A DNA stretch of 19,756 nucleotides from JAAUQA01 sp036351435 (GTDB lineage Bacteria; Pseudomonadota; Gammaproteobacteria; Competibacterales; Competibacteraceae). This document shows positions 1 through 8,286 of this stretch, in pieces. Numbering within the stretch: the first letter of the stretch is position 1; each line of letters begins with the position of its first letter. The notes beneath the pieces were generated by a model that did no database searches, was not told where the DNA came from, and worked only from the letters and a program-made list of their open reading frames with translations. The stretch lies in contig JAZBPA010000263.1 in assembly GCA_036351435.1 (NCBI GenBank), forward strand, positions 1-19,756, given 5' to 3'. The position numbers and the translations under genes are program-made.

Positions 1-2790
1 AATCAGTTCACCATCATCGAGAACCACGTCAACAAGCGGCCTGATCTGATTCTGTTCATCAATGGTTTGCCGTTGGTGGTGATTGAGTTGAAAAATGCCG
101 CCAGCGAGAACGCCACGGTGCGTTCCGCCTATGAACAGCTTCAGACGTACAAGAACACCATCCCGAGCCTGTTTGTCGCCAACGGCCTGTTGGTGGCCTC
201 TGATGGGTTGGAGGCACGGATGGGATCGCTCTCTGCCGATTATACGCGTTTCATGGCGTGGAAGACGGCGGACGGAAAGCAGGAAGCCTCTCATCTGGTC
301 AGCCAGTTGGAGACCCTGATTCGTGGCGTATTGTCGCCCGCTACGCTGCTGGAGTTGATTCGCCACTTCACGGTGTTCGAGAAGTCCCGCAAAGAGGACC
401 CGAAAACCGGCCTGACCACGGTAGAGACGGTAAAGAAGATTGCCGCCTATCACCAGTTCTATGCGGTGAAGAAGGCCGTAGATTCGACGTTGTACGCCAC
501 GGATGTGGAGGGTAGTCGCAAAGGTGGGGTGGTCTGGCACACCCAGGGAAGCGGCAAGTCGCTCTCCATGGTGTTTTACGCGGGCAAGCTGGTGCTGGCC
601 CTGGATAATCCCACCATCGTGGTGCTGACCGACCGCAATGATCTGGATGACCAGCTTTTCGATACCTTTGCTGCCAGCCGCCAGTTGCTGCGCCAGGAGC
701 CGGTGCAGGCGGAGAATCGGGACGATCTGCGCGACAGGCTGAAGGTGGCTTCCGGTGGGATCATCTTCACCACCATGCAGAAGTTTTCACCCAAGGATGG
801 CGAGGCGATCTACCCGTTGCTCTCCGACCGCCGCAATATCGTGGTGATTGCCGATGAGGCTCACCGCAGCCAGTACGGCTTTAAGGCCAAAGAGGTGGAC
901 ATCAAGGACGAGGCGGGCAACATCGTCGGCAAGAAGACGGCCTACGGTTTTGCCAAGTACCTGCGCGACGCCCTGCCCAACGCCACCTTTATCGGATTTA
1001 CCGGCACTCCGGTAGAGCTGGACGACAAGAACACCCCGGCGGTGTTCGGCGATTATGTGGATGTCTACGATATCGCCCAGGCGGTGGAGGATGGCGCGAC
1101 GGTGCGCATCTACTACGAAAGCCGCCTGGCCAAGGTGCGCCTGAAGGAGGAAGAGAAGGAAGATCTGGATCAGCGTTTCGACAAGGTGATGGAAGACGCC
1201 GCCGACTACGAAACGGGGTTTGGTGACGAGGACGAACTGAGCGAGAAGGCCAAGGCGAAGTGGACGCGGCTGGAGGCTATCGTCGGGAACCGTCAGCGGG
1301 TGGAGAACGTGGCCCGCGACCTGGTGGCGCACTTCGAGGAACGGCAGAAGATTTTCGACGGTAAAGGTTTGATCGTGGCCATGAGTCGGCGCATCTGCGT
1401 TGAACTCTATGCTGCCATTGTTGCTTTGCGCCCCGAATGGCATGACGAGGATGACACCAAAGGCGCAATCAAGGTGATCATGACCGGTTCCAGCGCGGAC
1501 CCTCAGGTGATGCAGCCACATATTCGCAGCAAGGAGGCACGCAAGGCGATTGGAGAGCGGCTGAAGGACCCGGACGATCCACTGCAGCTGGTTATCGTGC
1601 GGGATATGTGGCTGACCGGATTCGATGCCCCTTGTCTACATACCCTCTATGTGGACAAGCCGATGAAGGGGCATAACCTGATGCAGGCCATCGCCCGCGT
1701 GAACCGGGTCTACAAGGATAAGCCCGGTGGTTTGGTGGTGGACTATATCGGCATTGCCTCCGATCTGAAGAAGGCGCTGGCAACCTATACCGAGAGTGGT
1801 GGTATGGGAGAGCCGACACTGGACATCGAACAGGCCGTTCACGCCATGCGCGAGAAGTTCGAGGTGGTCGATCAGATGCTGTCAGGCTTCGACTATCGGC
1901 GCTACTTCGATGCCGACACCTCCGGCAAGCTGACGATCATTCTGGCGGGTGAGGAGTTTGTGCTGGGCCTGGAGGATGGAAAGGCACGGTTCGCCAAGGA
2001 GGTTGGCTTGCTGGCCAAGGCGTTCGCGCTTTGTGTACCGGATGAACGTGCCATGGCGATCAAGGACGAGCTGGCCTTCTTCCAGGCTGTGAAGGCGCGG
2101 TTGGCCAAGTTTGAACGGGGTGAGGGCAAGAGCAAGGAGGAGATGGACTCCGCCATACGTCAGTTGGTGGATGAGGCGGTTGTCTCCGACCAGGTGGTGG
2201 ACATTTTCGATGCAGCCGGTATCAAGAAGCCGGATATATCGATCCTCTCAGATGAATTCATGGCAGAGATCCAGGGGATGCAGCACCGGAACCTTGCCTT
2301 GGAGCTGCTGAAGAAGATTCTCAACGATGAAATTCGCACGCGCTCACGGAAGAATTTGGTACAGAGCCGGGCACTCTCCGAGATGCTGGAGAATGCCATC
2401 AAACGCTATCAGAACAACCTGTTGTCAGCCGCTGAAATCATCGAAGAGCTGATCAAGCTGGCCAAGGAAATCAAGGAGGCTGATCGACGCGGTGAAAACC
2501 TTGGTATGGCGGAGGATGAACTGGCCTTCTATGATGCTTTGGAGGTCAACGACAGTGCCGTGCAGGTGATTGGTGATGAGCAATTGAAAGAGATCGCCCG
2601 CGAGTTGGTCGAGAAGGTGAAAAAGAACGCCACCATTGACTGGACCGTGAAGGAGAGTGTGCGCTCCAAGCTGAAGGTGATCGTTAAGCGGATTCTGCGA
2701 AAGTATGGCTATCCGCCAGACAAACAGGCTTCCGCGACCGAGACGATTCTGAAGCAGGCGGAGTTGCTGGCTGATAGCTGGGCTGTGTAG
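1..2790 (+). CDS. hsdR: Type I restriction endonuclease subunit R (HsdR), 5' end outside the window
   Basis: Open reading frame runs in frame 1 from the first base (929 codons visible). HsdR is the ATP-dependent translocase and nuclease subunit of type I restriction-modification complexes, cutting unmethylated DNA after translocation. Counting from base 1, the PD-(D/E)xK nuclease core is visible as Asp15 and the ELK motif Glu29/Lys31; the 14-residue gap between the acidic residues equals that of EcoR124I. Superfamily 2 helicase motifs follow: Walker A TQGSGKS (181-187), DEAH (285-288), FTGTP, and the motif V/VI region with TGFDAP and QAIARVNR. The C-terminal third is helical and charged, as in the family. 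The ATG-like TTG at base 67 lies inside the nuclease fold, so it is not the start; probably about 50-130 N-terminal residues are missing. hsdM and hsdS would be expected upstream. Lysine is encoded almost only by AAG, unlike the following genes, which suggests a different origin. Confidence 0.95.
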   Translation, partial: NQFTIIENHVNKRPDLILFINGLPLVVIELKNAASENATVRSAYEQLQTYKNTIPSLFVANGLLVASDGLEARMGSLSADYTRFMAWKTADGKQEASHLVSQLETLIRGVLSPATLLELIRHFTVFEKSRKEDPKTGLTTVETVKKIAAYHQFYAVKKAVDSTLYATDVEGSRKGGVVWHTQGSGKSLSMVFYAGKLVLALDNPTIVVLTDRNDLDDQLFDTFAASRQLLRQEPVQAENRDDLRDRLKVASGGIIFTTMQKFSPKDGEAIYPLLSDRRNIVVIADEAHRSQYGFKAKEVDIKDEAGNIVGKKTAYGFAKYLRDALPNATFIGFTGTPVELDDKNTPAVFGDYVDVYDIAQAVEDGATVRIYYESRLAKVRLKEEEKEDLDQRFDKVMEDAADYETGFGDEDELSEKAKAKWTRLEAIVGNRQRVENVARDLVAHFEERQKIFDGKGLIVAMSRRICVELYAAIVALRPEWHDEDDTKGAIKVIMTGSSADPQVMQPHIRSKEARKAIGERLKDPDDPLQLVIVRDMWLTGFDAPCLHTLYVDKPMKGHNLMQAIARVNRVYKDKPGGLVVDYIGIASDLKKALATYTESGGMGEPTLDIEQAVHAMREKFEVVDQMLSGFDYRRYFDADTSGKLTIILAGEEFVLGLEDGKARFAKEVGLLAKAFALCVPDERAMAIKDELAFFQAVKARLAKFERGEGKSKEEMDSAIRQLVDEAVVSDQVVDIFDAAGIKKPDISILSDEFMAEIQGMQHRNLALELLKKILNDEIRTRSRKNLVQSRALSEMLENAIKRYQNNLLSAAEIIEELIKLAKEIKEADRRGENLGMAEDELAFYDALEVNDSAVQVIGDEQLKEIARELVEKVKKNATIDWTVKESVRSKLKVIVKRILRKYGYPPDKQASATETILKQAELLADSWAV

Positions 2791-2880
2791 CGTCGTTGGT
2801 CCGCCCAGCACGCCGGTTAACAGTGGTGAGGAATTGTCCGTGGGCTTCGGTTTTGGTGAGTATTACGAAGCACTAAACCG

Positions 2881-2909
2881 TTGAACTTACAAAGTGTACT
2901 ACCTTAAAT
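2881..2909 (+). promoter_or_regulatory. Possible sigma70 promoter upstream of the MipA gene
   Basis: TTGAAC (2881-2886) and TTAAAT (2904-2909) are separated by 17 bases; each matches four of six consensus positions. This is the only reasonable promoter-like pair I see in the 290-base gap between hsdR and the MipA gene, which otherwise shows no gene, only a 5-bp stem (2928-2941) with no U-tract. The site would leave a leader of about 165 bases. Weak evidence. Confidence 0.3.
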
Positions 2910-3080
2910 AGATACCCGATTTTCCGGTTGCGGGTTCGCAAGTCGAATTGAAAAACCGTGCCGGTCGGCTGAATGATTTGCCTCTGGTGGCTAGTGTTGG
3001 CCGACGGCCGCTACGTTGAAGTGTGGACGTATGGATTAAACCGGCGGGCGGCGTTTAGCTTTATCACAGGAATTAAATAC

Positions 3081-3905
3081 ATGGCCAAAACTCTCATGGG
3101 TTTGTTGATCCTGGCGCTGCTATCGCCAGCTAATGCTGCAGACAAACCCGCTTATTGGGAACTCGGTTTAGGGTTCACTGGCATCGCTTTCCCGGATTAT
3201 CTCGGTTCTAAGGAGCGCAATTATTGGTTGTTACCGTTTCCCTATTTCGTCTATCGCAGCGAGCATTTGGAAGTGGACCGGGACGCAGTGACCGGGGAAT
3301 TGTTTGATAGTCCGCGTTGGGAACTGGATATTAGCCTGAGCGGCTCTCTGCCGGTGAGCAGCGACGACAATGATCTGCGGCGAGGCATGCCGGACCTGGA
3401 TCCCATACTCGAAATCGGTCCGGTGCTCAAATATCAGCTGTATGCCTTGTCTGCTAATAGAGGCCGTTTTTTACTGGAATTACCGATTCGGGCGGCGATT
3501 GCCAGCGATTTTACTAGAATAGAAGATGTAGGCTGGCAGAGTAATCCCCGCCTGCGTTACGAACAGGAGCAATTTGGGACCAACAGCAGCTGGAGCCTGG
3601 ATGTCACGCTGGGGCCGTTGTATGGAACCGGACGTTATCACGATTACTTTTATAGCGTCGATTCGCGATTCGCGACCCCGAACCGACCGGCTTTCGAGGC
3701 AGATGGTGGATTCGGGGGATGGCGGTTAGCCGTAGGGTTTTCCCGTCGGGTAGGAGATTTGTGGTACGGAGGATTTGTGCGTTATTTCGATTTATCTTCA
3801 GCCGAATTCGCTGACAGTCCGCTGGTGGAAACTCACCATACCGTAGTCGGCGGTTTTGCGATTGCTTGGATCCTCACACAATCGGATCGCCGCAAACCGC
3901 GATGA
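3081..3905 (+). CDS. MipA/OmpV family outer-membrane protein
   Basis: 274-residue protein with a classical signal peptide: MAKTLMGLLILALLSPANA, cleavage expected after ANA (residue 19). The mature part begins with a WELGLG strand and continues with alternating aromatic/hydrophobic strands, typical of a small beta-barrel. The pattern of an early GSKERNYWLLPFPYF segment and a C-terminal GG-rich strand is that of the MipA/OmpV family (MltA-interacting protein), usually 250-280 residues. The start at 3081 is preferred over an in-frame upstream start at 2973 because it gives a clean signal peptide and has AGGA about 8 bases upstream (CACAGGAATT). The stop overlaps the next start by 4 bases (ATGA), so the two are probably translationally coupled. 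Family members have been linked to peptidoglycan enzyme scaffolding or to outer-membrane stress; the role here is unknown. Confidence 0.85.
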   Translation: MAKTLMGLLILALLSPANAADKPAYWELGLGFTGIAFPDYLGSKERNYWLLPFPYFVYRSEHLEVDRDAVTGELFDSPRWELDISLSGSLPVSSDDNDLRRGMPDLDPILEIGPVLKYQLYALSANRGRFLLELPIRAAIASDFTRIEDVGWQSNPRLRYEQEQFGTNSSWSLDVTLGPLYGTGRYHDYFYSVDSRFATPNRPAFEADGGFGGWRLAVGFSRRVGDLWYGGFVRYFDLSSAEFADSPLVETHHTVVGGFAIAWILTQSDRRKPR

Positions 3906-4960
3906 AAAACCGTCGCTGGCTCATCTACGGTGCTAACGGCTACACCGGCGAACTCATTGCGCGAGAGGCTTGGAAACGCGGATTGGACCCCGTGTTAGCT
4001 GGTCGTTCCGAGGCCAAATTATTACCCTTGGCGCGCGAGCTGGACTGCGAATGCCGATTTTTTGCGCTTGATGACCCCACCCTGAGTGTTCGGCATTTAC
4101 GTGATATTGCGTTGGTGTTGAATTGTGCCGGGCCCTTTTCGGCCACCAGTGGTCTATTGATAGAGGCCTGTTTATTAAGCAAGACGCACTATTTGGATAT
4201 TACCGGGGAAATCGATGTTTTCGAATATGCTTACGAACAACACAAACTGGCTCGCAACGCCGATATCATACTGTGCCCCGGGGTCGGTTTCGATGTGCTC
4301 GCGACCGATTGCGTGGCTGCGTGTTTGAAAGCTGCGTTACCGGATGCCGATCAACTGGCTTTGGGATTCGACTCCTCGTCCAAACTGAGTCCGGGCACAG
4401 CGAAAACAGTGATCGAGGGGCTGGCGCAGGGAGGAAAAATTCGTCGCGATGGGCAAATTGTCACCGTGCCTTTGGCTTTTGCTAGCCGTCGCGTTGATTT
4501 CGGCAACGGCGAGAAAGACGCTCTGACTATTCCGTGGGGCGATATTGCTAGCGGTTACCGCACTACCGGTATCGCCAATATCGAAACCTATATTCCCAGC
4601 TCGGCATCCATGCTGAAGATCTTAAAAAACCTCAATTATCTACGCCCTCTATTGGGGTGGCGATGGGTGCAAGGCGTGTTACAAAGGCAACTGAGTAGCC
4701 GTCTCCGCGGACCGAATGAGGAGCACCGTCGACAATGGCCCGCGTTTGTCTGGGGGGAGGTTCGCAATGCAGCAGGCGCGACCAAGACGGCCCGCATCCG
4801 CACTGCCAACGGTTACGATGTCACTGTGTTCGGGGCATTGGCTGTTGTCCAGCAGCTCCTGCATGAACCTCCGCCGGGCGGCAGTTATACCCCGTCACAA
4901 TTAATGGGCGCTGAGTTTATCGCCACCTTGCCTGGCTCCAGCGCGTTACTGATCGGCTGA
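3902..4960 (+). CDS. Saccharopine dehydrogenase-like NAD(P)-binding oxidoreductase
   Basis: 352-residue protein with an N-terminal Rossmann fold: WLIYGANGYTGELIA (residues 6-20) carries the glycine-rich dinucleotide loop GANGYTG. It is followed by LVLNCAGPF and YLDITGE, both characteristic of the saccharopine dehydrogenase NADP-binding family (also called the trans-acting enoyl reductase-like group). The C-terminal half is less conserved and lacks the full lysine-pathway saccharopine reductase layout, so a role in lysine metabolism should not be assumed. ATG at 3902 is chosen because it forms an ATGA overlap with the preceding stop; an in-frame ATG at 3866 would add 12 residues inside the MipA gene. 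The substrate is unknown. Proteins of this group are often neighbours of membrane or lipid genes, which fits its position here. Confidence 0.82.
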   Translation: MKNRRWLIYGANGYTGELIAREAWKRGLDPVLAGRSEAKLLPLARELDCECRFFALDDPTLSVRHLRDIALVLNCAGPFSATSGLLIEACLLSKTHYLDITGEIDVFEYAYEQHKLARNADIILCPGVGFDVLATDCVAACLKAALPDADQLALGFDSSSKLSPGTAKTVIEGLAQGGKIRRDGQIVTVPLAFASRRVDFGNGEKDALTIPWGDIASGYRTTGIANIETYIPSSASMLKILKNLNYLRPLLGWRWVQGVLQRQLSSRLRGPNEEHRRQWPAFVWGEVRNAAGATKTARIRTANGYDVTVFGALAVVQQLLHEPPPGGSYTPSQLMGAEFIATLPGSSALLIG

Positions 4961-4974
4961 GACGCCGCTACTTC

Positions 4975-5862
4975 ATGAATCCTATTGATCTTGCCTTAGC
5001 CCTGTTGGCTAATACCGCCTGGGCGTTTAACTTCATTGCCGGTAAAGCGGGATTAGAGCACTTCTCACCCTTACTGTTTACCGCGCTCCGGTTCAGCCTA
5101 TTGTTGGTATTATTGCTGCCTTTCCTACGTTGGATACCCGGTCAAATGAAAGGCGTTCTAGGCGTGGGTGTTGTTTTGGGCATCTTTCATTTCGGGCTGA
5201 TTTTCGCCGGTTTGGCGGCCGCCGGCGATGTGTCGTCAATCGCTATTGCGGCGCAGCTGTACGTGCCGTTTTCGGCCATCATGGCTGTGCTATTTTTACG
5301 CGAAACCTTGGGCTGGCGACGCATCGTGGGCATTGCTTGCGCGTTTTGCGGGGTCATGGTGATCGGTTTCGATCCCATTGTGTTCAATCATCCGGATGCG
5401 CTGTTTTTCACTATCTCCGCGGCCTTGGTGATGGCCATTGCTACCATCATGATGCGTCGTTTGCAGGGGGTCAGCGTGTTTACCCTGCAAGCCTGGATCG
5501 CGTTGATCGCCACCCCCAGCATGATCGTTTTGTCGTTGCTATTGGAGCAGAATCAATTAGCCGTGCTGCGGTCAGCAACCTGGTTGGATTACGCCATGCC
5601 GGCTTACTCCGCCATCGGTGCTTCTCTGGTCGGGCATGGGATCGTCTACTATTTATTGGGGCGCCATCCGGTCAGCGTAACCGCCCCACTAATGCTCCTC
5701 ACCCCGGTATTAGCGGTTCTTTTCGGAGTCGTAATCTGGGGTGACACCTTGACCTGGAAGCTGATGTTGGGTGGTGCCATGACGCTTGCCGGAGTCGCCG
5801 TAATCACCATTCGGGCACCTCAGCAAGCGTTGGCGCTCGCCAGCAAACCGGCGCAACCGTAA
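4975..5862 (+). CDS. DMT-superfamily transporter, EamA family
   Basis: 295-residue, very hydrophobic protein with about ten membrane spans arranged as two repeated EamA halves. The first half starts LALLANTAWAFNFIAGKAG and includes the conserved FLRETLGWRRIVGIA turn; the second half ends with the equivalent GVVIWGDTLTWKLMLGGA. Family members export metabolites such as amino acids or sugars from the cytoplasm; the substrate cannot be read from sequence. It starts 14 bases after the upstream oxidoreductase stop and is probably co-transcribed with it, although no strong ribosome binding site is visible. Its stop lies 6 bases from the 3' end of parE on the other strand, and no terminator hairpin fits into that gap. 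Confidence 0.9.
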   Translation: MNPIDLALALLANTAWAFNFIAGKAGLEHFSPLLFTALRFSLLLVLLLPFLRWIPGQMKGVLGVGVVLGIFHFGLIFAGLAAAGDVSSIAIAAQLYVPFSAIMAVLFLRETLGWRRIVGIACAFCGVMVIGFDPIVFNHPDALFFTISAALVMAIATIMMRRLQGVSVFTLQAWIALIATPSMIVLSLLLEQNQLAVLRSATWLDYAMPAYSAIGASLVGHGIVYYLLGRHPVSVTAPLMLLTPVLAVLFGVVIWGDTLTWKLMLGGAMTLAGVAVITIRAPQQALALASKPAQP

Positions 5863-5868
5863 AATCTG

Positions 5869-7755
5869 CTACACCTGCGCCAGATTGCCTTTATTTTCCA
5901 ACCACACTTTACGATCCGCTGAGCGTTTCTTGGCCAGCAGCATATCCAGTAGCGCGCTGGTGTCGTCATCCGGTTCAGTGGTCAATTGCACCAACCGACG
6001 GGTGGTCGGGTCCATGGTGGTTTCCCGCAATTGCAGGGCGTTCATTTCGCCCAAGCCCTTGAAGCGGGTCACCGATACCTTGCCTTTTTTCTTGTCGGCG
6101 ACGATCCTATCTAAAATACCTTGTTTTTCCGCCTCATCTAACGCGTAAAACACCTCTTTACCGACATCGACACGAAACAAAGGCGGCATGGCCACATACA
6201 CATGGCCGGCGGCGACCAAGGGCTGAAAATGTTGGACAAACAGCGCACATAACAGGGTGGCGATGTGTAAACCGTCGGAATCCGCGTCGGCGAGAATGCA
6301 GATTTTGCCATAGCGCAGGCCGTCGAATCGCTCCGAACCGGGATCGACGCCTATAGCAACGGCAATATCGTGAATGGCCTGCGAGGCTAACACCTGGGCC
6401 GAGTCGACTTCCCAAGTATTAAGAATTTTGCCCCGCAACGGCATGATTGCTTGAAAATCCCGATTACGCGCTTGTTTGGCGGAACCGCCAGCGGAATCAC
6501 CTTCCACCAGAAACAGTTCAGTGTTAGCGAGATTCTGACTGGTACAGTCCACCAGCTTGCCCGGCAATGCTGGGCCGCTAGTGGCTTTTTTGCGCACCAC
6601 TTGCTTGCTAATCCGCAACCGTTGTTGCGCATTGCGCAGCACCAGCTGGGCGATCCGCTCGCCAACATCAGGATGCTGATGCAGCCATAAGCTGAGAGTG
6701 TCTTTAACCACCCCAGACACGAAAGACCCACACTCACGCGATACCAAACGTTCCTTGGTTTGGCCAGAGAACTGGGCTTCCTGAAGCTTTACTGAGAGTA
6801 CATAGCAACATTGTTCCCAAACATCCTCAGGAGCAATCCGCAGCCCACGGGGCAGCAAATTGCGGAATTCGCAAAATTCCCGAATCGCTTCAGTCAAACC
6901 GGCACGCAGGCCGTTGACGTGGGTTCCACCTTGAACCGTAGGCACTAGATTAACGTAGCTTTCGGTTAACAAGGGGCCGCCGTCCGGCACCCAAACCAGT
7001 GCCCATTCCACTGCTTCCCGCTCGCCACGCAACTGGCCCATAAAGGGCAGCTCGGGAAGAATTTCAGCGGTTCCAAGAAACGCTTTTAGGTAATCACTCA
7101 ACCCGTCTTGATAACACCAATACAACTCTTCATCAGTCGTTTCGTCATTGAAACTCACCTTGAGTCCAGGACACAGGACTGCTTTAGCGCGCAATACATG
7201 GGTGAGTCGGGTTAACGATAATTTGGGCGATTCGAAATAGCGCGGATCGGGCCAGAACCGCACTGTGGTGCCACTGTTACGCTGCCCGATAGTGCCGATC
7301 TCGTGCAGATCAATGGTCTTTTCCCCGTCGGCGAAGGCCATGTAATAGTGCTTGCCGGCGCGCTTTACCCACACCTCCAAACGACTAGACAAGGCATTGA
7401 CCACCGACACGCCGACCCCGTGCAAACCACCTGCGAATTGGTAACTGCGGTTGGAGAATTTACCGCCTGCGTGTAACCGGGTCAAAATCAACTCCACGCC
7501 CGGAATACCCTCCTCGGGGTGAATATCCACCGGCATACCCCGGCCATTATCGGTAATCGTCAGCGAACCATCGCTGTGCAGCACGACGGATATCTCATCC
7601 GCGAAGCCAGCGATGGCTTCGTCTACGCTGTTGTCGATAATTTCTTGCGCTAAATGATTCGGTCGGGTGACGTCGGTATACATGCCGGGTCGGCGGCGGA
7701 CCGGGTCAAGACCACTGAGAACTTCAATCGCTGAGGCATCGTAAAGATCGTTCAT
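5869..7755 (-). CDS. parE: DNA topoisomerase IV subunit B
   Basis: 628 residues, matching the roughly 630 of gammaproteobacterial ParE. It is the ATPase subunit of topoisomerase IV, which decatenates replicated chromosomes with ParC. The GHKL ATPase is complete: EIIDNSVDE with catalytic Glu38 and Asn42, DNGRGMP (69-75) and GLHGVGVS (110-117). The TOPRIM domain has Glu418 in VEGDSAGGSA and the acidic triad DADSDG at 490-495; a PLRGKILN motif lies between. The RPNHLAQEIIDNSVDEA signature and the absence of the long GyrB TOPRIM insertion identify ParE rather than GyrB. The ATG at 7755 is chosen because it begins MNDLYDASAIEVL, aligned with known ParE starts. A GTG at 7902 would add 49 atypical residues. 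It is transcribed away from the riboswitch locus; no strong promoter was recognised in the 215 bases between its start and the 7971 promoter. Confidence 0.96.
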   Translation of the reverse strand: MNDLYDASAIEVLSGLDPVRRRPGMYTDVTRPNHLAQEIIDNSVDEAIAGFADEISVVLHSDGSLTITDNGRGMPVDIHPEEGIPGVELILTRLHAGGKFSNRSYQFAGGLHGVGVSVVNALSSRLEVWVKRAGKHYYMAFADGEKTIDLHEIGTIGQRNSGTTVRFWPDPRYFESPKLSLTRLTHVLRAKAVLCPGLKVSFNDETTDEELYWCYQDGLSDYLKAFLGTAEILPELPFMGQLRGEREAVEWALVWVPDGGPLLTESYVNLVPTVQGGTHVNGLRAGLTEAIREFCEFRNLLPRGLRIAPEDVWEQCCYVLSVKLQEAQFSGQTKERLVSRECGSFVSGVVKDTLSLWLHQHPDVGERIAQLVLRNAQQRLRISKQVVRKKATSGPALPGKLVDCTSQNLANTELFLVEGDSAGGSAKQARNRDFQAIMPLRGKILNTWEVDSAQVLASQAIHDIAVAIGVDPGSERFDGLRYGKICILADADSDGLHIATLLCALFVQHFQPLVAAGHVYVAMPPLFRVDVGKEVFYALDEAEKQGILDRIVADKKKGKVSVTRFKGLGEMNALQLRETTMDPTTRRLVQLTTEPDDDTSALLDMLLAKKRSADRKVWLENKGNLAQV

Positions 7756-7970
7756 GAGTCTGGGTTGTCTACTGTGAATGCTGGGACGGGCGATAGTGTA
7801 CTGATCTGATTGCCTTCGGGCTATGGCTGAGTTGGCCCAACCCCTCGGACCATGCGCTGTGCAAATCTGCCGAATTACGGATAGTGACGTCATTTTCTTC
7901 ACCGAACCGCTTCTCGCTTAGAGTATTTGCTTCTATTAGTAAATGCGTTGACTGGTCACCAAGTCATGGC

Positions 7971-7998
7971 TTGACGCTAACAGCCTGTCCGGTATCCT
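7971..7998 (+). promoter_or_regulatory. Sigma70-like promoter for the cobalamin riboswitch transcript
   Basis: TTGACG (7971-7976, five of six consensus) and TATCCT (7993-7998, four of six) are separated by 16 bases. The predicted start, about 8005, falls just before the first paired element of the riboswitch, which supports the assignment. Bases 7756-7970 hold no other gene that I can support. Confidence 0.55.
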
Positions 7999-8002
7999 TA
8001 TT

Positions 8003-8190
8003 GATGTAGATGGTTCCCTTCGGGGATTAAAAGGGAACACGGTACGGTCCTTATTAGGTCAACAATATGGACTCAAGCCGTGGCTGCCCCCGCAACTGTT
8101 AGCGGTGAGCTGCATCCATAACTAGCCACTGGGAAACCGGGAAGGCCGGATGCCAAGCATTGATCCGTAAGCCAGGAGACCTGCCATCGA
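8003..8190 (+). promoter_or_regulatory. Cobalamin (adenosylcobalamin) riboswitch
   Basis: The conserved boxes of the cobalamin aptamer occur in order. An 8-bp stem joins GTTCCCTT (8013-8020) and AAGGGAAC (8031-8038), leading into AAAAGGGAACACGGT (8029-8043). The B12 box GCTGCCCCCGCAACTGT is at 8083-8099, GCCACTG at 8125-8131, the GGGAAGGCCGG element at 8139-8149, and the closing AAGCCAGGAGACCTGCC at 8169-8185. In known members the aptamer binds a corrinoid and turns off the downstream gene at transcription or translation. Here the downstream gene is tonB-like rather than the more usual btuB. No U-tract follows within 100 bases, so translational control (or a Rho-dependent effect) is more likely than intrinsic termination. 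Confidence 0.94.
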
Positions 8191-8191
8191 C

Positions 8192-8250
8192 TGCGTCACC
8201 CAACCGGCGAACGGGGTGTTTGCCGGGACGGTTTGCGTTGCGGTGACGTA
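8192..8250 (+). promoter_or_regulatory. Hairpin after the riboswitch aptamer, candidate expression platform
   Basis: Bases 8192-8200 pair with 8242-8250 to form a 9-bp stem (one G-U pair; core CGTCACC/GGTGACG). An inner 5-bp stem CCGGC/GCCGG (8204-8208 with 8222-8226) sits inside it. There is no U-run after the outer stem, so it is not a standard intrinsic terminator. The in-frame TTG at 8233 lies inside this structure. Its position directly after the aptamer suggests it is the switching element, but the competing antiterminator-type pairing has not been worked out. Confidence 0.5.
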
Positions 8251-8286
8251 CCGACGTTACTGAACACGCAGCTGTCCGGGGGGGAC

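Noticed and set aside
787..1521. 244-aa open frame on the minus strand inside hsdR
   Set aside because: It is fully antisense to motif-rich helicase sequence and its translation is a His/Val/Leu-rich composition typical of a reverse-frame shadow.
2928..2941. Small hairpin TTGCG/CGCAA as an hsdR terminator
   Set aside because: Only a 5-bp stem with no following T-run and about 140 bases from the hsdR stop.
2973..3080. N-terminal extension of the MipA protein
   Set aside because: It would bury the signal peptide 36 residues in; the start at 3081 has a Shine-Dalgarno and a clean signal sequence.
7756..7902. N-terminal extension of ParE by 49 residues from a GTG
   Set aside because: The extension has no similarity to ParE N-termini and the ATG at 7755 gives the standard length and sequence.
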